NCBI RefSeq assembly: GCF_033060595.1
Contig: NZ_CP133038.1
Coordinates: forward strand, 2,232,001 to 2,296,000
Direction: 5' to 3'
DNA length: 64,000 nucleotides
Source: Pyramidobacter sp. YE332
GTDB lineage: Bacteria; Synergistota; Synergistia; Synergistales; Dethiosulfovibrionaceae
This document shows positions 56,904 to 64,000 of this stretch, piece by piece (position 1 is the stretch's first letter; every line of letters starts with the position of its first letter). A model generated the notes under the pieces. That model saw only the letters and a program-made list of their open reading frames with translations, searched no databases and was not told the origin of the DNA. Both the position numbers and the translations under genes were made by a program.

Positions 56904-58042
56904 AAGTCACCGTCGTCACCGCGTTTCCCGATTTTCTCGACAGCTTCGCGCGCACCAGCATCGTCGGCCGCGCCGTGGAAAAAGGGCTGATCGACGTGGA
57001 GATCGTGAACCTGCGCGACTTTGCGCAGGGCAATTACCGGCAGATCGACGATTACAGCTTCGGCGGCAAAGGCGGCATGACCCTCATGCCCGAAGTGCTG
57101 GAGCGGGCGCTGCATTCCGTCCGCGGCGAAAGGACGAAAGTCCTCTTCCCCACGCCCGTCGGCGCCGTGTTGACGCAGGACCTCGTCGAAGCGCTTGCGC
57201 GCGAAGAACATCTTGCGATCTTCTGCGGCCATTACGAAGGACTGGACGAGCGTTTCGTCGAGAAGTACGTCGATCTGGAATACTCCATCGGCGATTACGT
57301 CCTCACCGGCGGCGAGATCCCCGCCATGACGCTGATCGACGCGCTCTCGCGCCTCGTTCCCGGCGTCGTCGGCAAAGAGCTTTCCGTCGCCGACGACTCG
57401 TTCTACAACGGCATGCTCGACACGCCCCACTTCACCCGCCCCGCCGTCTGGCAGGGCATGGAAGTCCCCGCCGAACTCACGTCCGGCGACGACGCCCAGA
57501 TCGAGAAATGGCGCCGGCGCGCCGCGGCCGGCCGCACGCTCTCTCGCCGTCCCGATCTGCTCAGCCGCGCCAACGTAATGGACTATCTGCAAGACGAAGT
57601 GTATCTTGGTCTTTCAATCGATCCCACCGCGCCGGAACTGGCCGCCGAACTCGCGCAGATCGTTCAAACCGCAAAAGCCTACGGCCTCGCGCGCGTGATC
57701 GCCGCGCCGCAGAAGTGCGAAGACTTTGACGCGCTCCGCAGCCGGCTGTCCGAAGTTCCCGAAATCAAGTGCGTCCCCTCCGTCAGCCGCATGGCGGAGT
57801 GGGTCGCGAGAAAAAAACACGGCCCGCTCCTCACCATCGCCGCGGAAACTCCTTCAGGCATCCCATGGATGGAAGCCAAACGGCAAATGGTCGGAGCGTC
57901 CGGTCCCGCGCTGATCCTTTTCGGCGCCGCGCCGGCGCAAGGCCGCGTCATCGCCATGCGGCCCCAGGAGACTACCGGTGGAGAACTGCCTCGCACCGCT
58001 CTGATCTCCGCTACGCTGGACCGGTTTTTCGGTTCCAGATAA
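56900..58042 (+). CDS. trmD: TrmD tRNA m1G37 methyltransferase fused to a second SPOUT-type methyltransferase domain
   Basis: The start is the GTG at 56900 (the GTG at 56891 is less likely). Residues 1-~215 are TrmD: FGGKGGMTLMPEVL, FCGHYEGLDERF, YSIGDYVLTGGEIPAM with the SPOUT knot. Residues ~235-380 (ARVIAAPQKCEDFDAL, PLLTIAAETPSGIPWMEAKRQM, PALILFGAAPAQGRVIAM) resemble the Methyltrn_RNA_4/SPOUT family usually encoded separately beside trmD. The domain boundary is the SRANVMDYLQDEVYLGL linker. A typical TrmD is 230-260 residues, so this is a real fusion. Confidence 0.9.
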   Translation: MKVTVVTAFPDFLDSFARTSIVGRAVEKGLIDVEIVNLRDFAQGNYRQIDDYSFGGKGGMTLMPEVLERALHSVRGERTKVLFPTPVGAVLTQDLVEALAREEHLAIFCGHYEGLDERFVEKYVDLEYSIGDYVLTGGEIPAMTLIDALSRLVPGVVGKELSVADDSFYNGMLDTPHFTRPAVWQGMEVPAELTSGDDAQIEKWRRRAAAGRTLSRRPDLLSRANVMDYLQDEVYLGLSIDPTAPELAAELAQIVQTAKAYGLARVIAAPQKCEDFDALRSRLSEVPEIKCVPSVSRMAEWVARKKHGPLLTIAAETPSGIPWMEAKRQMVGASGPALILFGAAPAQGRVIAMRPQETTGGELPRTALISATLDRFFGSR

Positions 58043-58072
58043 AACACCCGACAAACAGGGAGGTAATGCAGT

Positions 58073-58426
58073 ATGGATCCCAGAGTAAAACTCGTTGAGC
58101 AGAAATACATGAAGCCGGAGGGCGAAATCCCCGCCTTCCGCGCCGGCGACACCGTGCGCGTTTCCGTCAAGGTCAAGGAAGGCGCCCGCGAGCGTCTTCA
58201 GGCCTTCGAAGGCATCGTCATCGCCCGCAAGCACGGCGGCATCGGCGAAAGCTTCACCGTCCGCAAGATCAGCAACGGCATCGGCGTGGAGAGGATTTTC
58301 CCCCTTCACTGCCCCAGCGTCGCCCAGATCGAAGTCAAGCGCCTCGGCCGCGTCCGCCGCGCCAAGCTGTACTATCTGCGCAAACTCAGCGGCAAGAGCG
58401 CCCGCATCAAAGAGCGTCGCGTTTAA
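58073..58426 (+). CDS. rplS: 50S ribosomal protein L19
   Basis: The 117-residue protein has [58 protein letters not shown] and a [14 protein letters not shown] end, the standard L19 pattern. GGGAGG precedes the ATG. It ends the SRP/ribosomal transcript. Confidence 0.97.
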   Translation: MDPRVKLVEQKYMKPEGEIPAFRAGDTVRVSVKVKEGARERLQAFEGIVIARKHGGIGESFTVRKISNGIGVERIFPLHCPSVAQIEVKRLGRVRRAKLYYLRKLSGKSARIKERRV

Positions 58427-58448
58427 TCTCCTCACAGCCCCACGCACT

Positions 58449-58498
58449 AAAAAGTCTCCCATTTTTTCGAACGTATCGAAAAAATGGGAGACTTTTTG
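58449..58498. terminator. Bidirectional terminator after rplS
   Basis: AAAAAGTCTCCCATTTTTTC and its mirror form a ~20-bp perfect stem with an ACGTA loop and T/A runs on both sides. It ends the rplS transcript and also the minus-strand ABC transporter transcript. Confidence 0.9.
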
Positions 58499-58549
58499 TT
58501 ACCTCTTACCCCGAAGATCAAAAACACCGATCCAGGCCACACATGCGCT

Positions 58550-59293
58550 TCATCGACGTTCAGAAATGTGCATGAGAAACTGCCGCGTCTCTTCCTGCTG
58601 CGGAGCGTTGAAAATCTGTTCCGGCGTGCCGCTTTCGACGATCCGCCCATGATTCATGTACACCACACGGTCCGCGACGTCACGGGCAAACGACATCTCA
58701 TGGGTCACGATCACCATCGTCATGTTGTGTTTCCGCGCCAACCCGCGGATCACGTTCAGCACTTCCCCGACCAGATATGGATCAAGCGCGCTGGTCGGCT
58801 CGTCAAAGAGCATGACTTTGGGGTTCAGCGCAATGGCGCGGCCGATAGCGACGCGCTGCTGCTGCCCGCCGGAAAGCGTAGCCGAAGAGGCGTCTGCTTT
58901 TTCCTCGAGCCCTACCTGCTCCAAAATTTTCAGGGCTGCCGCACGGGCCTCTTTCTTTTTCCTATGCTGGACAATCTGTGTGGGAAAGGCGATATTCTCG
59001 AGCGCCGTTTTGTTGTTGAACAGATGGAAGTTCTGAAAGATCATGGCCGTTTTGCGCCGCAGTTTATAAATATCCCGCCGCGCCGCCTGTCCTGCCGTCA
59101 GGGTTATTCCGTCGATACTCACTTCCCCTGCATCGGGAACTTCCAGATAATTCATGCACCGAAGCAACGTGGATTTCCCCGTGCCGGAAGGGCCAATAAT
59201 CGCCATAACTTCGCCGTCTTCTACGTCAAGGTCGACCCCCTTCAGCACTTCCAGAGCACCAAAGCGTTTCTTCAATCCGCGGATGGTGATCAT
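58550..59293 (-). CDS. Amino-acid ABC transporter ATPase (GlnQ type)
   Basis: The 247-residue ATPase has Walker A IGPSGTGKSTLLRC, Q loop IFQNFHLFNNKT, signature LSGGQQQRVAIGRA, Walker B VMLFDEPTSALDP and an H loop VTHEM. These match the polar amino-acid uptake class. It overlaps the permease stop by ATGA. Substrate not identifiable from the ATPase. The histidine cluster nearby makes a histidine/glutamine/arginine substrate plausible but not shown. Confidence 0.93.
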   Translation of the reverse strand: MITIRGLKKRFGALEVLKGVDLDVEDGEVMAIIGPSGTGKSTLLRCMNYLEVPDAGEVSIDGITLTAGQAARRDIYKLRRKTAMIFQNFHLFNNKTALENIAFPTQIVQHRKKKEARAAALKILEQVGLEEKADASSATLSGGQQQRVAIGRAIALNPKVMLFDEPTSALDPYLVGEVLNVIRGLARKHNMTMVIVTHEMSFARDVADRVVYMNHGRIVESGTPEQIFNAPQQEETRQFLMHISERR

Positions 59294-59967
59294 TGTGCGC
59301 TTCCTCCGACAACTTTCAGACGACGTTCCAAATACTTCTGAAGGATACCGATAATTTTCGACAAGCAGAAATAGATGATAAACGCGTCAAGGTATGCTTC
59401 AAAAAATTTAAAAGAACCATTCCCTATCAGCGACACTTGTCCCATAATTTCTCTGACACCCAACGTGAAAGCCATGGACGTGTTCTTCAGCAGAGCGATA
59501 AAATCGTTCGTCAATACCGGAACGGCGATCCTCGCCGCCTGCGGCAGCACGATATACCACATAGTCTGCAACTGGGTCATGCCGCACGCAAGACCTGCTT
59601 CGGTCTGCCCTTTCGCCACGGCTTCCAGAGCCGAGCGCATATTTTCCGTCGTATAGGCCGCGGCGTTCAGCGCCAAACCCAGTATTGCCGCGTTGATCGC
59701 CTTCATTTCACGAAAGAACGGCGAGACCTGCGCAAAGCCATAATAAATGAAAAAGAGCTGCGTCAACAACGGCGTTCCTCGAAATATATCGATATATACG
59801 TTCACTAACGGCGTCAATAGCGGGACTTTGTAATAACGGATAATCGTGACCGCCAGCGCCAAAGCGAGGGTCAACATCATAGCCAGCACAGCGATTTTCA
59901 AAGTTATCCCCGCATAACTCAGGATCACTGGCAATTGCCGCAACGCATATGACCAATCAATATTCAT
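59290..59967 (-). CDS. Amino-acid ABC transporter permease (HisMQ/GlnP type)
   Basis: The ATG at 59967 has GAGGT upstream. The 225-residue membrane protein has five hydrophobic segments. Its cytoplasmic loop EAGLACGMTQLQTMWYIVLPQAARIAVPVL is the EAA motif of the HisMQ family, and TPLLTQLFFIYYG lies before it. It forms the membrane pore with the ATPase. A stem-loop lies between it and the binding-protein gene. Confidence 0.93.
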   Translation of the reverse strand: MNIDWSYALRQLPVILSYAGITLKIAVLAMMLTLALALAVTIIRYYKVPLLTPLVNVYIDIFRGTPLLTQLFFIYYGFAQVSPFFREMKAINAAILGLALNAAAYTTENMRSALEAVAKGQTEAGLACGMTQLQTMWYIVLPQAARIAVPVLTNDFIALLKNTSMAFTLGVREIMGQVSLIGNGSFKFFEAYLDAFIIYFCLSKIIGILQKYLERRLKVVGGSAQ

Positions 59968-60013
59968 GACCGACCTCAACTCAAGATTTAGTTTTTAAAA
60001 TCCGAACATCAAA

Positions 60014-60045
60014 GAAGGATTTCTCCGCGCACAGAGAAATCCTTC
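60014..60045 (-). terminator. Attenuating hairpin between binding protein and permease genes
   Basis: A 12-bp perfect stem, GAAGGATTTCTC and GAGAAATCCTTC, is followed on minus by CTTTGATG, a weak T run. Such a hairpin after a binding-protein gene lets it be expressed more than the permease by partial termination or 3' protection. Confidence 0.65.
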
Positions 60046-60058
60046 CGAATCGTCTCGC

Positions 60059-60898
60059 TTACTCAAAAACCTTAAGAGGTTTGTAGGCTGTTTCATCAAG
60101 CCCCAACCACTTCATACTGAGCTCTTTCATCGTTCCATCGTCAATGAGCTGCTGCGTCGCCTCGCTGAAAATCTTGCGAATCTTCTCAGAGCGCGGTTCG
60201 TCTTTGCGCCAGGGGAACGCGCAGGATCCTTCCTCGATCGAAGGACATGCGGCAACTTCAAGCTCAAAACCACCCTGCTTCGCCTGAATGAAAGCCGATA
60301 CCGGCGATTTATAAATCGCGTCAAGGCGTCCCATTGCCAGATCGTAAGGATGCCCTTCCTCACTGTATGCGACAATCTCAAAAGGAACTTTTTTCTGCAG
60401 CTCTTCAAGACGCAGAATCGTGTTGCCGCCAGCAGCGCAGCCGATACGCAGCCCCTTCAGATCTTCAAACGTCTTATATTTCGCCCCGTCGCCCTTGCGC
60501 ACGATAATGCGATTCTCGTCATAAATGTATTCACGCGAAAAGTCATATTTTTTCTGACGCTCATCGCTGGGAAAGATGCAGCACACCACCGTATCAATGC
60601 GTTTCGAGTCCATCTGCCCAAAAATTCCGTCCCACGGCAAGGTTTTGATCTCTATCGAAATCCCAGTACGCGCCGCAATCTCGTGAATCATATCGACTTC
60701 AAAACCGGTAAGATTCCCCGCATCATCCAAAAAATTGAAGGGAGGATAAGCTCCGTCGGTTCCAAAAACAACCGTTCCAATCTCCTTCAGCGTCTCTGGT
60801 TCCACGCTGATCTTCTTCTCATTGCCGGCATACGCCGCCGAAACGAAAAGCACCCCTACCAGCCCCAGACACCCCAAGAACTTTGCCTTAACTTCCAT
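60059..60898 (-). CDS. Amino-acid ABC transporter substrate-binding protein
   Basis: The ATG at 60898 is about 12 bases after GAGGAGG; earlier in-frame starts have no site. The 279-residue protein has a signal peptide (GLVGVLFVSAAYAG) and the SBP_bac_3 fold: VVFGTDGAYPPFNFLDDAGNLTGFEVDMIHEI, then LPWDGIFGQMDSKRIDTVVCC and a GCAAGGNTILRLEEL hinge. It binds a polar amino acid in the periplasm. Family 3, exact ligand unknown. Confidence 0.92.
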   Translation of the reverse strand: MEVKAKFLGCLGLVGVLFVSAAYAGNEKKISVEPETLKEIGTVVFGTDGAYPPFNFLDDAGNLTGFEVDMIHEIAARTGISIEIKTLPWDGIFGQMDSKRIDTVVCCIFPSDERQKKYDFSREYIYDENRIIVRKGDGAKYKTFEDLKGLRIGCAAGGNTILRLEELQKKVPFEIVAYSEEGHPYDLAMGRLDAIYKSPVSAFIQAKQGGFELEVAACPSIEEGSCAFPWRKDEPRSEKIRKIFSEATQQLIDDGTMKELSMKWLGLDETAYKPLKVFE

Positions 60899-61251
60899 TC
60901 TAAAGCTTTTCCTCCTCGCGACAAATATATAACCATGCCCCGCAGAGCGCACGATAAAAACGAAAAGACTGCTTCTCCAAATATTTTCATCGTTTCCGCT
61001 TACCATTCATTCTCGCGGTACATGATTATTGTTTATAATGATAATTCTCTCTACAGAGAAATGCAAGTACGTACGCTCATACAATTCAATGAACAAAACC
61101 CAAAAAAAATGCGCTCCATACAGAACAATTCTTTACCAATCGTTTTCGTTAACACAAAAAGGCCCCATATCACGCTAAGTTGAAAAGATCAATCTCGTTT
61201 CCTCTTTCAAGCGTCGCTATAGTGCCCCTTCTCTTATGGTTCTTCGGTATA

Positions 61252-61419
61252 TTACTCCCCCTTTTGCTCCGTGTTCCACAGCAGCACATACGGCTCCCCG
61301 TCGTCAATCATCGCCGTCTTCAGAATCAGCGTCTTGCGGAGAACCGATTCGGGGAAAGCATTCAATACCGTCGGCAGAATCTCAAGCGCCGCGCAAGCAA
61401 TTTCGTTTCGTCCTCTGGA
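61252..61419 (-). pseudogene. Possible decayed coding fragment
   Basis: In the 643-bp gap (60899-61541) one minus frame reads like protein: RNEIACAALEILPTVLNAF, then RKTLILKTAMIDDGEPYVLL, ending WNTEQKGE. It follows an in-frame stop and has no ATG or ribosome site. It is probably the 3' end of a lost gene. The rest of the gap is AT-rich leader of the binding-protein gene with no clear promoter boxes. Confidence 0.35.
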
Positions 61420-61541
61420 TCACGTGCGCAGCGCGTAAATTATAAAACCGCAGAGGCATTGACATAAAATTTTTATTCCACTATCCTTTTGTTCAGGAGT
61501 TGCCGGCAGCCCCTTATTACAAAAATAAGGAGCGCAATCTC

Positions 61542-62546
61542 ATGAATCATGAAATATTCTCGGGAACGCATTACAATATCGGCCGTCAGTGGGGACAAAA
61601 ACTGGCGCCGCGAAACGTTTCACTCCTCTCTCAGATTCCCTTTCCGCTTTCCGAAGAAGCAGGAAACTTCGCTTCGGCCTGTCTGCCCGTTTATCAAAAA
61701 TTTTTTCCGGAAATCCTCGATGAAATCCAAGGCGTCGCGGACGGGCAAGGCTGTTCCCCCGAAAAGCTGCGGACGCTTCTGTTCAGCCTCTATTCGATAG
61801 CGCCGGGCGCCAACTGTTCCTGCTTTGCGCTGTCGGGCAAAGGACAGATCCTGCTTGGCCGCAACAGCGATTTCTTCTCGGAGCTCAAAGAACAAAATAT
61901 GAACGTCATTTACGACGTTCCCGCCGCCTCACAGGGCTTCACCGCGAACACGACCAGCTTCATACAGATGGAAGACGGCGTCAACCGCCTCGGTCTTGCC
62001 GTCGGTCTTACCTCGGTTCTGCCGCGACGCATAAAGCCAGGAATGAACGCGGGACTGCTGCTGCGCTTCTTTCTGGAAAAATGCCGTAACGTCGACGACG
62101 TGCTTCAAAGCATTGCCAGGCTCCCCATCAGCTCTTCACAAACCTTCACCGCCGCCGATCCATCGGGCAGAATCGCTTTGATCGAATGCAGCTCCGAACA
62201 CGTGAGCGTCAGTTCCACCCCTCTACCGCAGAACTTTCTCTGCGCCGTCAACAGTTTTCATATGAGACCAATGGACAGCCTCCAGAAAGCCGCGGCCGAA
62301 GAGTGGTTCTCGGAACGCCGATATCGGACGATGAGAGATTCCCTCATCAAGGGGCGCGTCACCGACGCCTCTTCCGCCCAAAAACTGTTGAGCGGCGAAC
62401 ACGGCTTTCTGAGTCAGTATCCCCCCAGTACAGGCAAAGATACCGTCTGGTCCGTCGTCTACGATCTCGCAAACAGAAAAATCTACCGCGCCGAAGGCAA
62501 TCCGCAGCGTTGTCCTTTCCGTCACGATCAGCGATTCCCGCTTTAA
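61542..62546 (+). CDS. C45-family amidohydrolase / acyl-transferase (isopenicillin N acyltransferase-like)
   Basis: The ATG at 61542 is ten bases after AAGGAG. The 334-residue protein is an Ntn hydrolase of the AAT/C45 type. It has FSGTHYNIGRQWGQKLAP, a GANCSCFAL site whose Cys would be exposed by self-cleavage, and LLGRNSDFF, LAVGLTSVL and VNSFHM downstream. Members hydrolyse or transfer acyl amides (penicillin, bile-acid or peptide type). No signal peptide; it stands alone before a strong terminator. Substrate unknown. Confidence 0.8.
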   Translation: MNHEIFSGTHYNIGRQWGQKLAPRNVSLLSQIPFPLSEEAGNFASACLPVYQKFFPEILDEIQGVADGQGCSPEKLRTLLFSLYSIAPGANCSCFALSGKGQILLGRNSDFFSELKEQNMNVIYDVPAASQGFTANTTSFIQMEDGVNRLGLAVGLTSVLPRRIKPGMNAGLLLRFFLEKCRNVDDVLQSIARLPISSSQTFTAADPSGRIALIECSSEHVSVSSTPLPQNFLCAVNSFHMRPMDSLQKAAAEEWFSERRYRTMRDSLIKGRVTDASSAQKLLSGEHGFLSQYPPSTGKDTVWSVVYDLANRKIYRAEGNPQRCPFRHDQRFPL

Positions 62547-62565
62547 GAAAAAAGAGCCAAAAAAG

Positions 62566-62613
62566 GCCGGCCCGCGGCGGGAAGGATTTTCCGCAGCGGG
62601 CCGGCGATTTTTG
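62566..62613 (+). terminator. Terminator after the C45 gene
   Basis: GCCGGCCCGC (62566-62575) pairs with GCGGGCCGGC (62596-62605), followed by GATTTTT. It separates the plus-strand gene from the convergent rRNA transcript. 62614-62698 is a purine-rich tract; on minus it reads as the pyrimidine-rich tail after the 5S rRNA. Confidence 0.85.
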
Positions 62614-62698
62614 AACGAAGATTTTTAAGCGAAGATTTTCGAGCGGAGAAAGGAAGAGAAAAAGAGAAGAAGGAAGAAGTAAGGAAGAAAAAACAGAG

Positions 62699-62819
62699 AC
62701 ACGGGCGACGACCTACTCTCCCGCGAAGCGAATCGCAGTACCATCGGCGCGTGAGGGCTTAACTGCCGGGTTCGGCATGGGACCGGGTGGACCCCCTCCG
62801 CATTTATCACCAGTATCTC
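62699..62819 (-). rRNA. rrf: 5S ribosomal RNA
   Basis: On minus the segment GATAAATGCGGAGGGGGTCC, then CCCATGCCGAACCCGGCAGT and GGGAGAGTAGGTCGTCGCC carries the invariant 5S loops and helix V. The 5' AGATACTGG and 3' CGTGTCTC ends pair to close helix I. A run of six T follows at the 3' side on minus. Ends are approximate by a few bases. Confidence 0.93.
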
Positions 62820-62948
62820 TGTTCAATTCGACTTCCGCAACTGCCATGGACGCGTCCACAGTCAGTGCGAAAGCGAAACCTTTTCGTTGTTCTTTTTTCG
62901 TTTCTCTTTTTCGTTTCTCTTCTCTCGAACAGCACGAAACTGAAACAG

Positions 62949-64000
<1,052 letters not shown>

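Overview
Host and overview. This is GC-rich DNA from an anaerobic, amino-acid-using bacterium with a Gram-negative type envelope. The long-form urocanase, the TrmD fused to a second methyltransferase, the polar amino-acid ABC transporter and the general protein style suggest Synergistota, possibly Pyramidobacter. That is a resemblance judgement, not a database result. About two thirds of the window (1 to ~42.9 kb) is a temperate, short-tailed (podovirus, T7/BPP-1-like) prophage whose left end lies outside the window. The rest is host chromosome ending in an rRNA operon.

Prophage, mostly on the minus strand. From right to left: an immunity region (S24-type CI repressor on plus, Cro-like gene on minus, three shared 16-bp operators at 41.39-41.50 kb); an early operon with an AlpA-like DNA-binding protein, two microproteins, a Csx3-type ring nuclease, a zinc-finger protein, DUF2800 and DUF2815 proteins, family A DNA polymerase and a VapE-type primase-helicase; an AT-rich, repeat-packed intergenic segment that looks like a replication origin (32.27-32.69 kb); VRR-NUC nuclease, SNF2 helicase and a DUF1492/ArpU-type late regulator; a HicAB module on plus; small and large terminase, portal, scaffold, capsid, cement protein, head-tail adaptor, nozzle and internal virion proteins. 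These end in a ~2,546-residue polyvalent ejected protein carrying nuclease-like, two ADP-ribosyltransferase-like and zinc-peptidase-like domains.

Then come two collagen-like fibre proteins, a small cluster with a radical SAM/SPASM maturase, a RelE-type toxin-antitoxin pair on plus, endolysin and holin, two small DNA-binding proteins and an incomplete Rha-type regulator. Three single-base frame breaks, all in homopolymers, interrupt the polyvalent protein (twice, A7) and the portal (C5). No integrase, reverse transcriptase or CRISPR array is present in the window.

Host part. From 42.98 kb: a SYLF/YSC84 protein, an exported M14-like peptidase, an exported protein of unknown function, a histidine-degradation cluster (IclR regulator, hutI, hutU, hutH), an asparaginase-like protein lacking the usual nucleophile plus a LUD protein, the conserved ylxM-ffh-rpsP-khpA-rimM-trmD-rplS operon, a polar amino-acid ABC transporter, a C45-family amidohydrolase/acyltransferase, and the 5S and 3' end of the 23S rRNA on minus.

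Most notable for follow-up: the phage radical SAM cluster beside fibre genes (one fibre ends in a Gly-rich, GCSC tail), the prophage Csx3 with its coupled 29-residue partner, the twice-shifted polyvalent protein, the origin-like repeat region, and three look-alike plus-strand small-RNA candidates, each with an extended -10 promoter and its own terminator.
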